Source of the DNA: Myxococcaceae bacterium
Lineage (GTDB): Bacteria > Myxococcota_A > Polyangia > Polyangiales > Ga0077539
Length of the DNA: 64,000 bases
NCBI GenBank assembly: GCA_004297725.1
Contig: SCUS01000003.1
Location: 1 to 64,000 of the forward strand
Reading direction: 5' to 3'
The notes under the pieces were generated by a model. That model was not told where the DNA came from. It was given only the letters and a program-made list of their open reading frames with translations, and made no database searches. A program made the translations under genes and the position numbers. Below are positions 49,443-57,438 of the stretch, in pieces. Positions within the stretch are counted from its first letter, which is position 1. Every line of letters begins with the position of its first letter.

Positions 49443-51748
49443 CCCTGGTTGTCGGGGTCGAGGATCGTGCGATGGAGCAGCGCCAGCTCGAGCTGGGCGC
49501 GCTCGGTGCGGGCCCGCCATAGCTGGGCGCTGGTGAGGTTGGCCCCCCGGAGGTCGGCCTCGACGAGCAGCGCCGCCTCGAAGCTGGCCTCCATCGCGTC
49601 GACCTTGAGCATCACGGCGCCGGTGAGGTTGGCCTCGTGGAAGCGCGCCCCCTTCAGCGAAGCCGCCGTGAAGTTGGCTCGCTCCAGCGTCGCCCGGGCG
49701 AACTCGGCCTTGTCGAGCATCGCCTCGCCGAGCTGCGCGCCCCGCAGGTTGGCCTCCTCGAAGTGCGCCTCGACGGCCTTGATTCTCCGCATCGAGGCCT
49801 CGGAGAAGTCGGCCTTCTCGTCGGCGCGGAGGTTGGTCATCACGGCGTCGTCGAAGACCGCCCGGGCGAACTTCACCGACTCGAAGGTCGCGGAGACCAG
49901 CGAGGCTCCCTCGAAGTGCGCCTGCTCTCCGCGCGACCCGCTGAAGTCCGCGCCGTCGCACACGCTCTCCCGGAAATCACAGGCGTTGAGCGAGCACTGG
50001 AGAAACTCCGCGCCCTTGAGGTTGGCCTTGAAGAGCCGGGAGCCCGTCCACGCGGAGCCCTCCGCCGTCGCTCCCTCGAAGTTGGCCCCCTCGGCGTTGA
50101 CCCTCACCGCCGCCACCCCGGTGAGGTCGGCCCCCTCGAAGGACGCCCCGACGAAGTCCCCCTCGCTGAGGTCGGCGTGGTCGAGGATCGCGTCCTTGAA
50201 GACCGCGTCGCGCAGCACGCAGCCCCGCAGGTCGGCCCGGCTCAGGATCGCCTCGCTGAAGTCCTGCCCCGTGAGGTCGAGCTCCGAGAGGTCGACCCCC
50301 GTGAGGTCGGCGCCCATCAGCGGCAGCCCGTAGGCGCGGTGCCTCAGCACGTCGGCGCGGGTGAGCCCGGGGGCCTCCTCCGCCTCTTCGGCCTCGGGCT
50401 CCTCGGGCTCGTCGTCGGGGAGCGCCCTCAGCTCCTCGGGCACCTCGAGGCCCTGCGCGTCCATCCCGGCGCGCACCGCGGAGGGCTGCGGCATCGGCGG
50501 GGCGGGCGGCGCCGCGGCCAGCGCCGAGACCTGGGCGATCATCGCCGCGTGGGCGGCCGGGTCGGCCCCCGGCGCGGGCCCGCTCTCCTGCATGGACCTC
50601 GCGAGGTCGGCGAGGAGCATCTCCGTCGTCGCCCTGGGAGGCGGCAGCGCGGCGGCCTCCTCGGAGGGCGGCTCGACGGCCTCCAGGTCGGCGTCCTCCG
50701 CGACGGCCTCCTGCTTCTTCCGCTCCAGCCATTGCTGGTAATGGCTCAGCGGGTATCCGGCATCGAGGGGCTCATGGAGGAAGAAGAAGGTCTCGACCTC
50801 GAGCATCTTCTCGCCGACGCCTTCGAGCAGGCCGCGCCAGACGCACTGGCACTGCTCCTTGTCGCCATCGAGGAGGATGGTGTCGAGCCTCAGCGGAACC
50901 TCGATGAACTCCACCGCCGCCCCCCGGCGCAGCTCGGCGAAGCAGCGCGCCCGCAGCCCCGGCAGCCGGGAGCGGAAGACGCTCTGCGAGGCCGTGAGGT
51001 TCTGGAGGCCCACCGCCTCGTCGCCTCGCCAGTACCCCTCGGCGTGCTGCGATGTCGGGGCGCTCAGGTAGTAGCTGTAATCGAAGTCGTCGGGCAGCCA
51101 GGGCCAGCGGGTCTTCAGCCAGCGCTGGTCGTAGGTGCCCGCCTTGCGGGTGCGCTCGGGCCACGACGGGGGGACGGGGGCGAAGCACGAGGGGCGCGGC
51201 CGGTCGCTGGCGCTGGAGATGAGCTCGGCGCTGTCTTCGAGGTTGGGCAGGAGCACCCGGCGGCCCAGCTCCGTGTCGACCGGGGCGATGCCTCGGCCGA
51301 TGGGGTTGCGCGCGTAGCCGGGGCCGCCGAAGGCGAGCTCCCAGCGGATGGGGATGCGGTGGAAGGGCGCCGGGGCGCTCACGGCGCCGTAGCCGTCGAA
51401 GGTGCGGTCGCCGAAGACCGCGAGGCTGCGGGACACCGCGCCGACGCGGAAGCCTGCGAGCAGGCTGCCCGCGGGCTCACCCCCGGGGGCGTGTGCGTGG
51501 CCGACGAAGTGGCACTCGGCGCGCGGCTTGAGCACGGCGAAGTCGCTGTCGAGCCGGAGCGACTGGTTGGGGTCGTCGTCCCAGTGCAGCGGCCCGGTGG
51601 TGAGCGCCTGCTCGGCGGCGATGGCGCACGCCCCGTCGTGCACCAGGTCGAAGGTGCCCTTCAGGAACACCATCAGCGCCCCCTCCGGGGGCCTGACCTG
51701 CCACGGGAGGAAGCCGAACTCGAATGGGGTCTCTTTGACGATTCGCAA
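49439..51748 (-). CDS. DUF2169 protein with C-terminal pentapeptide repeats
   Basis: A 769-residue fusion. Residues 1-340 are DUF2169, an effector-adaptor-like domain linked with VgrG (start MRIVKETPFEFGFLPWQVRP; WELAFGGPGYARNPIGRG and ALTTGPLHWDDDPNQSLRL are typical). An Ala/Glu-rich linker with low complexity follows to about 470. Pentapeptide repeats then run to the end (GADLTGVDLSELDLTGQDF, NFEGATAEGSAWTGSRLFKA). It starts at TTG 51748. Next in the operon after the PAAR-like gene. The pentapeptide rod could hold cargo to the spike (inference). Confidence 0.85.
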   Translation of the reverse strand: MRIVKETPFEFGFLPWQVRPPEGALMVFLKGTFDLVHDGACAIAAEQALTTGPLHWDDDPNQSLRLDSDFAVLKPRAECHFVGHAHAPGGEPAGSLLAGFRVGAVSRSLAVFGDRTFDGYGAVSAPAPFHRIPIRWELAFGGPGYARNPIGRGIAPVDTELGRRVLLPNLEDSAELISSASDRPRPSCFAPVPPSWPERTRKAGTYDQRWLKTRWPWLPDDFDYSYYLSAPTSQHAEGYWRGDEAVGLQNLTASQSVFRSRLPGLRARCFAELRRGAAVEFIEVPLRLDTILLDGDKEQCQCVWRGLLEGVGEKMLEVETFFFLHEPLDAGYPLSHYQQWLERKKQEAVAEDADLEAVEPPSEEAAALPPPRATTEMLLADLARSMQESGPAPGADPAAHAAMIAQVSALAAAPPAPPMPQPSAVRAGMDAQGLEVPEELRALPDDEPEEPEAEEAEEAPGLTRADVLRHRAYGLPLMGADLTGVDLSELDLTGQDFSEAILSRADLRGCVLRDAVFKDAILDHADLSEGDFVGASFEGADLTGVAAVRVNAEGANFEGATAEGSAWTGSRLFKANLKGAEFLQCSLNACDFRESVCDGADFSGSRGEQAHFEGASLVSATFESVKFARAVFDDAVMTNLRADEKADFSEASMRRIKAVEAHFEEANLRGAQLGEAMLDKAEFARATLERANFTAASLKGARFHEANLTGAVMLKVDAMEASFEAALLVEADLRGANLTSAQLWRARTERAQLELALLHRTILDPDNQG

Positions 51749-51811
51749 CGTCGATCAATCTTCGGATGGGGGAATGAGGGTTTGCCGGTCGACGATCGTC
51801 AACCGACAAGC

Positions 51812-52219
51812 TCAACCGACAATGATGACCGTGGTCTGGCTCGGGGCGATCTGCGCGCCCGCCGGGGCGTTGGCGCTCATCCCGTTCTGACCCGTGGGCT
51901 TGAGCACCGTGATGGCGTCGGAGCCCTCGAACTTCACGTTCGAAGCCCCCATTTTGTAGGAGGTCTTGTTCATGTTGACCTGGCTCATCATGCCGAAGAG
52001 CGTGCCGGCCTCGTCGCCCTGGGAGCGGCTGATGCTGCTCGACTTGGTGACCGCGTCCTTGCCGCAGATCTTCACCTTGCCCGCGGTGCCCGAGGCCTGC
52101 ATCACCATCGAGATGTTGGGGAAGGGCACCGGCACGAAGGGCGCCGGCGGCGCGGGGACCTTGCACACATCCGGGAAGGCCATGCACTGGCCGCCACCCT
52201 TGGAAGACGCTGGAAACAT
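51812..52219 (-). CDS. DUF4150 PAAR-like tip protein
   Basis: A 135-residue DUF4150 protein. CMAFPDVCKVPAPPAPFVPV is the typical PAAR-like start, with PFPNISMV next. KICGKDAVTKSSSISRSQGDEAG and MGASNVKFEGSDAITVL fit the family pattern. It would cap the VgrG-based spike, as PAAR proteins do. It lies 24 bases after the DUF3540 gene. Confidence 0.9.
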   Translation of the reverse strand: MFPASSKGGGQCMAFPDVCKVPAPPAPFVPVPFPNISMVMQASGTAGKVKICGKDAVTKSSSISRSQGDEAGTLFGMMSQVNMNKTSYKMGASNVKFEGSDAITVLKPTGQNGMSANAPAGAQIAPSQTTVIIVG

Positions 52220-52243
52220 CGCGTTAGCCTCTCCGTTGACGCT

Positions 52244-52798
52244 TCAGGCCAGATAGACCTTGTCGCCCTTGATCTTGACGTCTTCCTTCGCCTTCACGAC
52301 CGCGCGCTGCCCCAGCAGGCTGACGGTCTTCTCGGCGACCAGGCGCAGCCGCCCGGCGCGGGTCTGCGAGAGCTCTTCGACCTCGCGGTAGGTGTTCTTC
52401 GCCCGCTCGATGATGCGCTCGGCGCGGGTCTCGATCACCCCCACGGCGCTCTTCACCCGCTCGAAAGTGGCGCTGAGCGAGCGGCCCTCCACCCGGGCCT
52501 CGCCGATCTTCGCGTGGAGCGTCGGGGTGTCGAGCTCGAAGCCCTCCGCCGCGACGATCTTCACCTTGCCCCGCGGGGCGCGCAGCTCGAGGTCGCCCTC
52601 CGGGGCCACGATGACCGTGACCCGGGTGCTGGTGTTGTGCTCGAAGAGCAGCCGGCCGTCGGCGTCGACGACCCGCAGGATCTCCGCGTCGAGCGCGCTG
52701 CGGGTGATCGACGCCGAGATGCCCGTCACCGTCGTGAGGGTGCCCGTGGACTCCGACTCCTGCGCCGCGACCGGGGCTTCACTGTCGTCTCGGGTCAT
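52244..52798 (-). CDS. DUF3540 spike-associated protein
   Basis: A 184-residue DUF3540 protein. The middle has regular strands (DLELRAPRGKVKIVAAEGFE, TPTLHAKIGEARVEGRSL), then a helix (IIERAKNTYREVEELSQTRA) and a final strand set (LLGQRAVVKAKEDVKIKGDK). DUF3540 is consistently found with VgrG, DUF2169 and DUF4150. The strand repeat suggests it supplies part of the needle missing from the short VgrG here (inference). ATG 52798 is taken; ATG 52831 would add 11 residues. It is the first gene of the minus-strand operon. Confidence 0.82.
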   Translation of the reverse strand: MTRDDSEAPVAAQESESTGTLTTVTGISASITRSALDAEILRVVDADGRLLFEHNTSTRVTVIVAPEGDLELRAPRGKVKIVAAEGFELDTPTLHAKIGEARVEGRSLSATFERVKSAVGVIETRAERIIERAKNTYREVEELSQTRAGRLRLVAEKTVSLLGQRAVVKAKEDVKIKGDKVYLA

Positions 52799-52882
52799 GT
52801 GAGCACCGCCGTCGTTGACGAGATCCCTCATCGCACGGTTACTCGCCCGCCCGGAGACCGTCAAGCACCACCCTCGGCGGCT

Positions 52883-54928
52883 CTAGCGCCCCCGGGGCCA
52901 GAGCGTGAGGTCGAACACCGTCACCCGCCGCTGGATGGTCGCGCCGTCGGTCTGCCACGCGAGGGGGTTGAGCCCGTCGGGGGCGATGAGCGCCGGCACC
53001 GACACGCCGTGCGGGGCGTCGACGTCCGCGCCCGGATCGCCCACGCGGTACGTGTGGCCTCCCGGGTGGAGGTAGTGCACCAGCCGATCGGCGGCGCCTC
53101 CGAAGCCCGCGCGGGCGCGCCGTAGCACCTGCTTGTCCGACGCGAAGGGCACCCGGAAGTTGGAGTATGTCGGGTCGCCCCGGCCGGTCTCCACCACCAG
53201 CCGGCGCGGGGCGATCATCGCGTGGTAGTCGGACACCTCGACGTACTCGCGCACGTCCGCGTGCTGCCACTGCCAGCAGAAGTGCGGCGCCCGGAAGGTC
53301 ATCACGTTGAGGTCGGGGGAGAAGCCCGCCGCGACCACGGTGCCGATGCGCGGGTCGAGCGCCCCGGCGATGGTGGCCACCTCGCCGCCGAGCGAGAGCC
53401 CGGTGACCATCACCCTGGCGGCGTTCACGTCCGGGCGCGCCAGCGCGAAGTCGAGCGCCCTCGAGGCGTCCCACGCGCGCTCTCCGTCCTCCGCCCAGTC
53501 GGTGTCGAAGCCCGCGGAGGCGATCGCGGGGTGCGGCCCGTTGCCGCTCGCGGGATCATCCCCGCCGGGCAGGTCGGTATAGAGCGCCGCCCGCTCGGCG
53601 TAGGGCCGGTGCGAGATGTCCACCGCGACGACCAGGTAGCCCCGCCGGGCGTACCCGTCGCCGTACCAGTAGTACGAGCTGGGATCCATCATCTGCCGCG
53701 CGCTGCCCCAGTGCCCGTTGACCGCGAGCACCACGGGGTATCCCCCGGGGGGCGCCGGGGTCGTGGGCGTGGCCATGTACACGTGCGAGCGGCGCGTGAT
53801 GGCGGGGCCTCCGCGGGCGTCGTCGAGGGTGTGGTCGAGCTGCAGCTCGGTCAGGGTGTAGGCCTGCGGCCGGGCGAGGTCGTCGTCCCTCTCGCCGGGA
53901 ACGTTCCGGATGGCGATTGGCGGCGCCCCCGCGCTGAGCACCGTGACCCTCGTCGCCGTGGGCCTCGGGTCATCGCCCATCATCATGTGCCGTAGCTGAC
54001 GCCGCACGCGCTCCCTCCACGCGGCCTGCGTCGCGGGAGGGCGGGCGGTCATCCCGTGGCCCAGCACCTCGGCGCGGACGCCGCTCCAGGCCACCGTGGC
54101 GGTCGAGGCAGTGGTCGTGGCGAGGCCGCTGAGGGTTCGGCCCCGGACGGCGCCCTCGTAGTGCCAGGTGACGCCGCGGTCGTCCACGTCTGCGGAGAGC
54201 GTCGAGCCGTCCCAGGAGACCGACGAGAGGTCGCGCTGCTCCTCCTCGTCGAGCGCGGCGTTTCGCTCGGTGGCGTGCACCTTCATCGTCCCGACGAAGC
54301 CCCCGTCGGGCGCCCGGTCGATCTGCAGCCGCCCCCGGCGCCCGTCCTCCCAGCGCAGGTCGAAGGTGCGAGGGACGATGTCGCGGTCGAGGAGCGTCGC
54401 GTTCCACCCGGTGACGTGGCCGCGGAAGCGCGTGGCCACGGGCTCGTCGTCGCGGATGTCGCCGATGGCGAAGCGGCCCATCATCGTCCCCTCGACCAGG
54501 TCGGCCGTGAACCACCGGCGCGTGCCTTCGCCGTCCACGCGGAAGCGCAGCCGGGCCGCCGCGGGCTCCCAGGCGAGCGCCGAGAGCGGGTACACCGTGG
54601 AGGGCGGGGCCTCCAGGCTGAGCGTTCCGCGGTAGCTGCCTGCCTCGGAGCCCGAGGTGATGCGCAGCGTCTGCCGCACGCCATCGGTGTTGAGATACCA
54701 GGTGCCGATGGGGTTGTCCGACCGCGGCTCCTCCATCGGGGTCGCATAGCCGCCGATGGGCTGGGCTCCTTCAATCGACAAGGGAGAGCCGTCGGGGCCC
54801 GTCGCCGCGGATGCGTCTTCCTTGTCCGCTGTGGACGCGGCGCCCGACGGATCGGCAGGGGCGCCCGCGGGGTCGGCGCAACCCATCAGGACAAGGGTCG
54901 CCAGCGCGACCCGCATTGCGGCCAGCAT
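52883..54928 (-). CDS. Esterase-like lipoprotein, alpha/beta-hydrolase fold
   Basis: A 681-residue lipoprotein (lipobox LMGC near residue 16). Residues 60-290 form a beta-rich domain with sandwich-like strands (SYRGTLSLEAPPSTVYPL, LRFRVDGEGTRRWFTADL). Residues 380-680 carry an alpha/beta hydrolase: PVVLAVNGHWGSARQM, VMVTGLSLGGEVATIAGAL with the GxSxG nucleophile, and HYLHPGGHTYRVGDPG with the likely catalytic His. ATG 54928 is chosen because GGAGG lies about 8 bases upstream. Secreted esterase or lipase-like activity likely. Confidence 0.83.
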   Translation of the reverse strand: MLAAMRVALATLVLMGCADPAGAPADPSGAASTADKEDASAATGPDGSPLSIEGAQPIGGYATPMEEPRSDNPIGTWYLNTDGVRQTLRITSGSEAGSYRGTLSLEAPPSTVYPLSALAWEPAAARLRFRVDGEGTRRWFTADLVEGTMMGRFAIGDIRDDEPVATRFRGHVTGWNATLLDRDIVPRTFDLRWEDGRRGRLQIDRAPDGGFVGTMKVHATERNAALDEEEQRDLSSVSWDGSTLSADVDDRGVTWHYEGAVRGRTLSGLATTTASTATVAWSGVRAEVLGHGMTARPPATQAAWRERVRRQLRHMMMGDDPRPTATRVTVLSAGAPPIAIRNVPGERDDDLARPQAYTLTELQLDHTLDDARGGPAITRRSHVYMATPTTPAPPGGYPVVLAVNGHWGSARQMMDPSSYYWYGDGYARRGYLVVAVDISHRPYAERAALYTDLPGGDDPASGNGPHPAIASAGFDTDWAEDGERAWDASRALDFALARPDVNAARVMVTGLSLGGEVATIAGALDPRIGTVVAAGFSPDLNVMTFRAPHFCWQWQHADVREYVEVSDYHAMIAPRRLVVETGRGDPTYSNFRVPFASDKQVLRRARAGFGGAADRLVHYLHPGGHTYRVGDPGADVDAPHGVSVPALIAPDGLNPLAWQTDGATIQRRVTVFDLTLWPRGR

Positions 54929-55022
54929 GTCTCGATCCTCCAAGAGGGAAGTAGGACGCCGACAGGCGATATCCCTATCGTCGTTATCGCGCCTCTCCAC
55001 GAGGAAATCGACGGACGAACTT

Positions 55023-55145
55023 CAATGAAGAGGGCTATGGATTCCCGCCCGCGCCGGCTGCGGAGGAGGAGGCCGTCGGGCGATGATCGCGACGCGGCTC
55101 ATTTCGAGTGCCGGGCGATGTCCAATGAAGAGGGGGGTGGATTCC
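55023..55145. repeat. Two 23-bp direct repeats 100 bp apart
   Basis: CAATGAAGAGGGCTATGGATTCC (55023-55045 start) recurs at 55123-55145 with three changes in 23 bases, exactly 100 bp away. Both lie in the gap 54929-55199 between the esterase and parB genes. No gene or clear promoter is seen there. Confidence 0.55.
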
Positions 55146-55199
55146 TGGTCACGTCGCCCGCGGGGCGGCGTCCATGACCGCGGACATGGCCCCGGGGCG

Positions 55200-56132
55200 T
55201 CACTCCCCGAGGACGCGCCTCAGGAAGCGATCGAGCTGGTCGAGGTTGTCGAAGCCGATCTCCACGGTGCCGGAGCTCATCGCCCCGTCGGTGCGGATCG
55301 CCACCGGCATCCCGAGGGCGCTCTCCAGCTTCTTCTCGAGGTCGCGCACGTTGGCCGTCGAGGCGGGGGTCGGCTCCTTCGCCGGGTCGGGCGTCGCCGG
55401 GGCCTTCGGGCCCTCCAGCTTGCGCCGCGCGAACTGCTCGGTCTGACGCACCGACCAGCCCTTCTCCGCCGCCACCCGGGCGAGCTTCGTGATCTCGCCG
55501 GGGTCCTTCAGCGAGAGGATGGCCCTCGCGTGGCCCTCGCTCAGCTCCCTCGCCACCACGCGCTCCTGCACCTCGTCGGGGAGCTGGAGCAGCCGCAGGG
55601 TGTTGGCGATGGTCGAGCGGTCCTTGCCGATGCGGCGGGAGAGCACGTCCTGCGTGTAGCCGTGCTCGTCCATCAGCCGTCGGTAGGCGGTGGCGGTCTC
55701 CACCGGGTCGAGGTCCATGCGCTGGACGTTCTCCACCAGGGCCAGCTCGAAGGCCGACTCCGGGTCGACGTCCTTGATGACCACCGGGACCTCTCGCAGC
55801 CCCGCCTTCTGCGCCGCGCGCCAGCGGCGCTCGCCCGCGATGATCTCGTAGCCCTCTTCCTCGTCCGAGCGTCGAACGACCAGCGGCTGGATGAGCCCCT
55901 GCTCCTCGATGCTCCGCGCGAGCTCCTCCAGCGCCGGCTCGTCGAAGCGCTTGCGGGGCTGGTCGCGCCTCGGGTGGATGCGCTCGATGCCCACCATCTG
56001 GTACGGGCTCTCCGCCCTCGCCGCCGCCGCCGCCGCGATCTGCGTCACCGGCAGCAGCGCGTCGAGCCCACGGCCCAGCGCGCGCCTCGGCTCCTTGGTC
56101 TCCGCGGGCTTCTTGCCCTTGTCGTTGCTCAT
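55200..56132 (-). CDS. parB: Chromosome partitioning protein ParB
   Basis: A 310-residue CTP-dependent parS-binding clamp. ALGRGLDALL is the ParA-contact start. IHPRRDQPRKRFDEPALEEL and GYEIIAGERRWRAAQ (GERRxRA, the CTP motif) are the N-terminal nuclease-like box. The HTH is YTQDVLSRRIGKDRSTIANT, and the C-terminal dimer domain ends near IGFDNLDQLDRFLRRVLGE. ATG 56132 overlaps the parA stop. No parS site was recognised in the window. Confidence 0.95.
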   Translation of the reverse strand: MSNDKGKKPAETKEPRRALGRGLDALLPVTQIAAAAAARAESPYQMVGIERIHPRRDQPRKRFDEPALEELARSIEEQGLIQPLVVRRSDEEEGYEIIAGERRWRAAQKAGLREVPVVIKDVDPESAFELALVENVQRMDLDPVETATAYRRLMDEHGYTQDVLSRRIGKDRSTIANTLRLLQLPDEVQERVVARELSEGHARAILSLKDPGEITKLARVAAEKGWSVRQTEQFARRKLEGPKAPATPDPAKEPTPASTANVRDLEKKLESALGMPVAIRTDGAMSSGTVEIGFDNLDQLDRFLRRVLGE

Positions 56133-56917
56133 GACCGTCCGCCCGCTGCCGCCGCCGGGGCCTTCGCCCCCATGAGCTCCTTCGCGAAGGCGAGGTACGC
56201 CTGACAGCCCTTGGAGGCCACGTCGTAGAGGAGCACCGGCTTGCCGAAGGAGGGCGCCTCGCTCAGCCGCACGTTGCGCGGCACCACGTTGTCGAACACC
56301 CGGAAATGCTTCCGGAGCTCCTCCGCGACCTGGCGCGCGAGGTTGCTGCGAGGGTCGTACATGGTCAGCAGCACGCCCTCGATGGAGAGCTTCGGGTTGC
56401 GCGTGGCCTTCACCCGCTCGATGGTGCCCACGAGCTGGGCGATGCCCTCGAGGGCGTAGAACTCGCACTGCATCGGCACCAGCACCGCGTCGGCGGCGAC
56501 CAGCGCGTTGAGGGTGAGCAGCCCCAGCGAGGGCGGCGTGTCGAGGATCACGTAGTCGTAGCGCTTGCGCACCCGCTCGAGGGCGTCGCGCAGCAGCAGG
56601 TCGCGGCGCTCCATCTCGATGAGCTCGACCTCGGCGCCGACCAGGGCGGGTGAGGCGGGGCAGAGCTTGAGCGTGGGGAGCGCCGTCGGGACGATCACGT
56701 CCTCGAGCCGCGACTGACCCAGCAGCACGTCGTAGGTGCCCCGGGTGACCCCGCCGCTCGGGCTCACCCCGACGCCGCTGCCGGCGTTGCCCTGCGGGTC
56801 CATGTCGATGAGCAGCACGCGCTTCTCGGCGGCTGCGAGCGACGCCGCGAGGTTGACGCTTGTCGTGGTCTTTCCCACTCCGCCCTTCTGGTTGGCGATC
56901 GCGTAGACCCTGCCCAT
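56129..56917 (-). CDS. parA: Chromosome partitioning ATPase ParA (Soj type)
   Basis: A 262-residue deviant-Walker ATPase. GRVYAIANQKGGVGKTTTSV is the deviant Walker A (KGGVGKTT), LLIDMDPQGNAGSGVG the A' motif and YDYVILDTPPSLGLLTLNAL the Walker B. The small size fits the chromosomal Soj group. It moves replication origins through its gradient on DNA, together with ParB. The stop overlaps the parB start. The 5' flank is shared with the divergent 51-residue gene. Confidence 0.95.
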   Translation of the reverse strand: MGRVYAIANQKGGVGKTTTSVNLAASLAAAEKRVLLIDMDPQGNAGSGVGVSPSGGVTRGTYDVLLGQSRLEDVIVPTALPTLKLCPASPALVGAEVELIEMERRDLLLRDALERVRKRYDYVILDTPPSLGLLTLNALVAADAVLVPMQCEFYALEGIAQLVGTIERVKATRNPKLSIEGVLLTMYDPRSNLARQVAEELRKHFRVFDNVVPRNVRLSEAPSFGKPVLLYDVASKGCQAYLAFAKELMGAKAPAAAAGGRS

Positions 56918-57127
56918 GACAACCGCGTTCTCCTACAGCCGACGCGGACCTTCGCCGTCGGGCCGCGACCACTAACCCCACCCGCCCGACCCTGTCCAGC
57001 GTCCTCGGCCCTCGCGCCCACCATGGAGGGCCGATCGCAAGAAATCACCGCCATTCCCAGGGGAGCGACGCCATCGCCGACACAAAATGGATTTCCCAGG
57101 GCCGGGGGATACATTGGCGGCAGATGT

Positions 57128-57150
57128 AGGTGCAGGTGGCACCAACACCT
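57128..57150. promoter_or_regulatory. 23-bp palindrome upstream of the small acidic gene
   Basis: AGGTGcaGGTG-G-CACCaaCACCT is a near-perfect palindrome, broken only at the two paired spacer dinucleotides. It lies about 90 bases before the ATG at 57237 and 210 from parA. The rest of the gap 56918-57236 shows nothing else. Possibly an operator for one of the two divergent genes. Confidence 0.45.
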
Positions 57151-57236
57151 TCACAGGTCGGATGCGTCTCGGGGGTGGTCGGCGGTTGCCGTCGCGCCGG
57201 GCGAACGCGTCTCCACGAGCAGCGAAGAGGGTATCG

Positions 57237-57392
57237 ATGTCGAGGTTCTACCGTTCGTTCGAGGATTTTGCGCGTGACGAGATCGCCCCGGGCAACCGGG
57301 TGGGCTGGTCGATGGACGAGCTCGAGATCGAATCCACCATCGTCGAGGACCTCAACCTCGACGACGAGGACGAGGACTACGAGGACGACTGA
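57237..57392 (+). CDS. 51-residue acidic protein
   Basis: A small protein: SRFYRSFEDFARDEIAPGNR, then WSMDELEIESTIVEDLNL and a DDEDEDYEDD tail. AGAGGG lies about 6 bases before ATG 57237. The tail is strongly acidic (nine of the last ten residues are Asp/Glu). A longer frame starts upstream at 57087, but that part is Arg-rich and has no ribosome-binding site. A 46-base gap separates it from the radical SAM gene. Function unknown; acidic tails often bind basic partners or metals. Confidence 0.7.
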   Translation: MSRFYRSFEDFARDEIAPGNRVGWSMDELEIESTIVEDLNLDDEDEDYEDD

Positions 57393-57438
57393 GACGGGTT
57401 TGCCCGGGCGGGGCCCTGCGCGGATACTGCCCGGTCTC

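Noticed and set aside
55200..57236. parS site near parAB
   Set aside because: Looked for the 16-bp TGTTNCACGTGNAACA-type palindrome around parAB and saw none; not a full search of the window.
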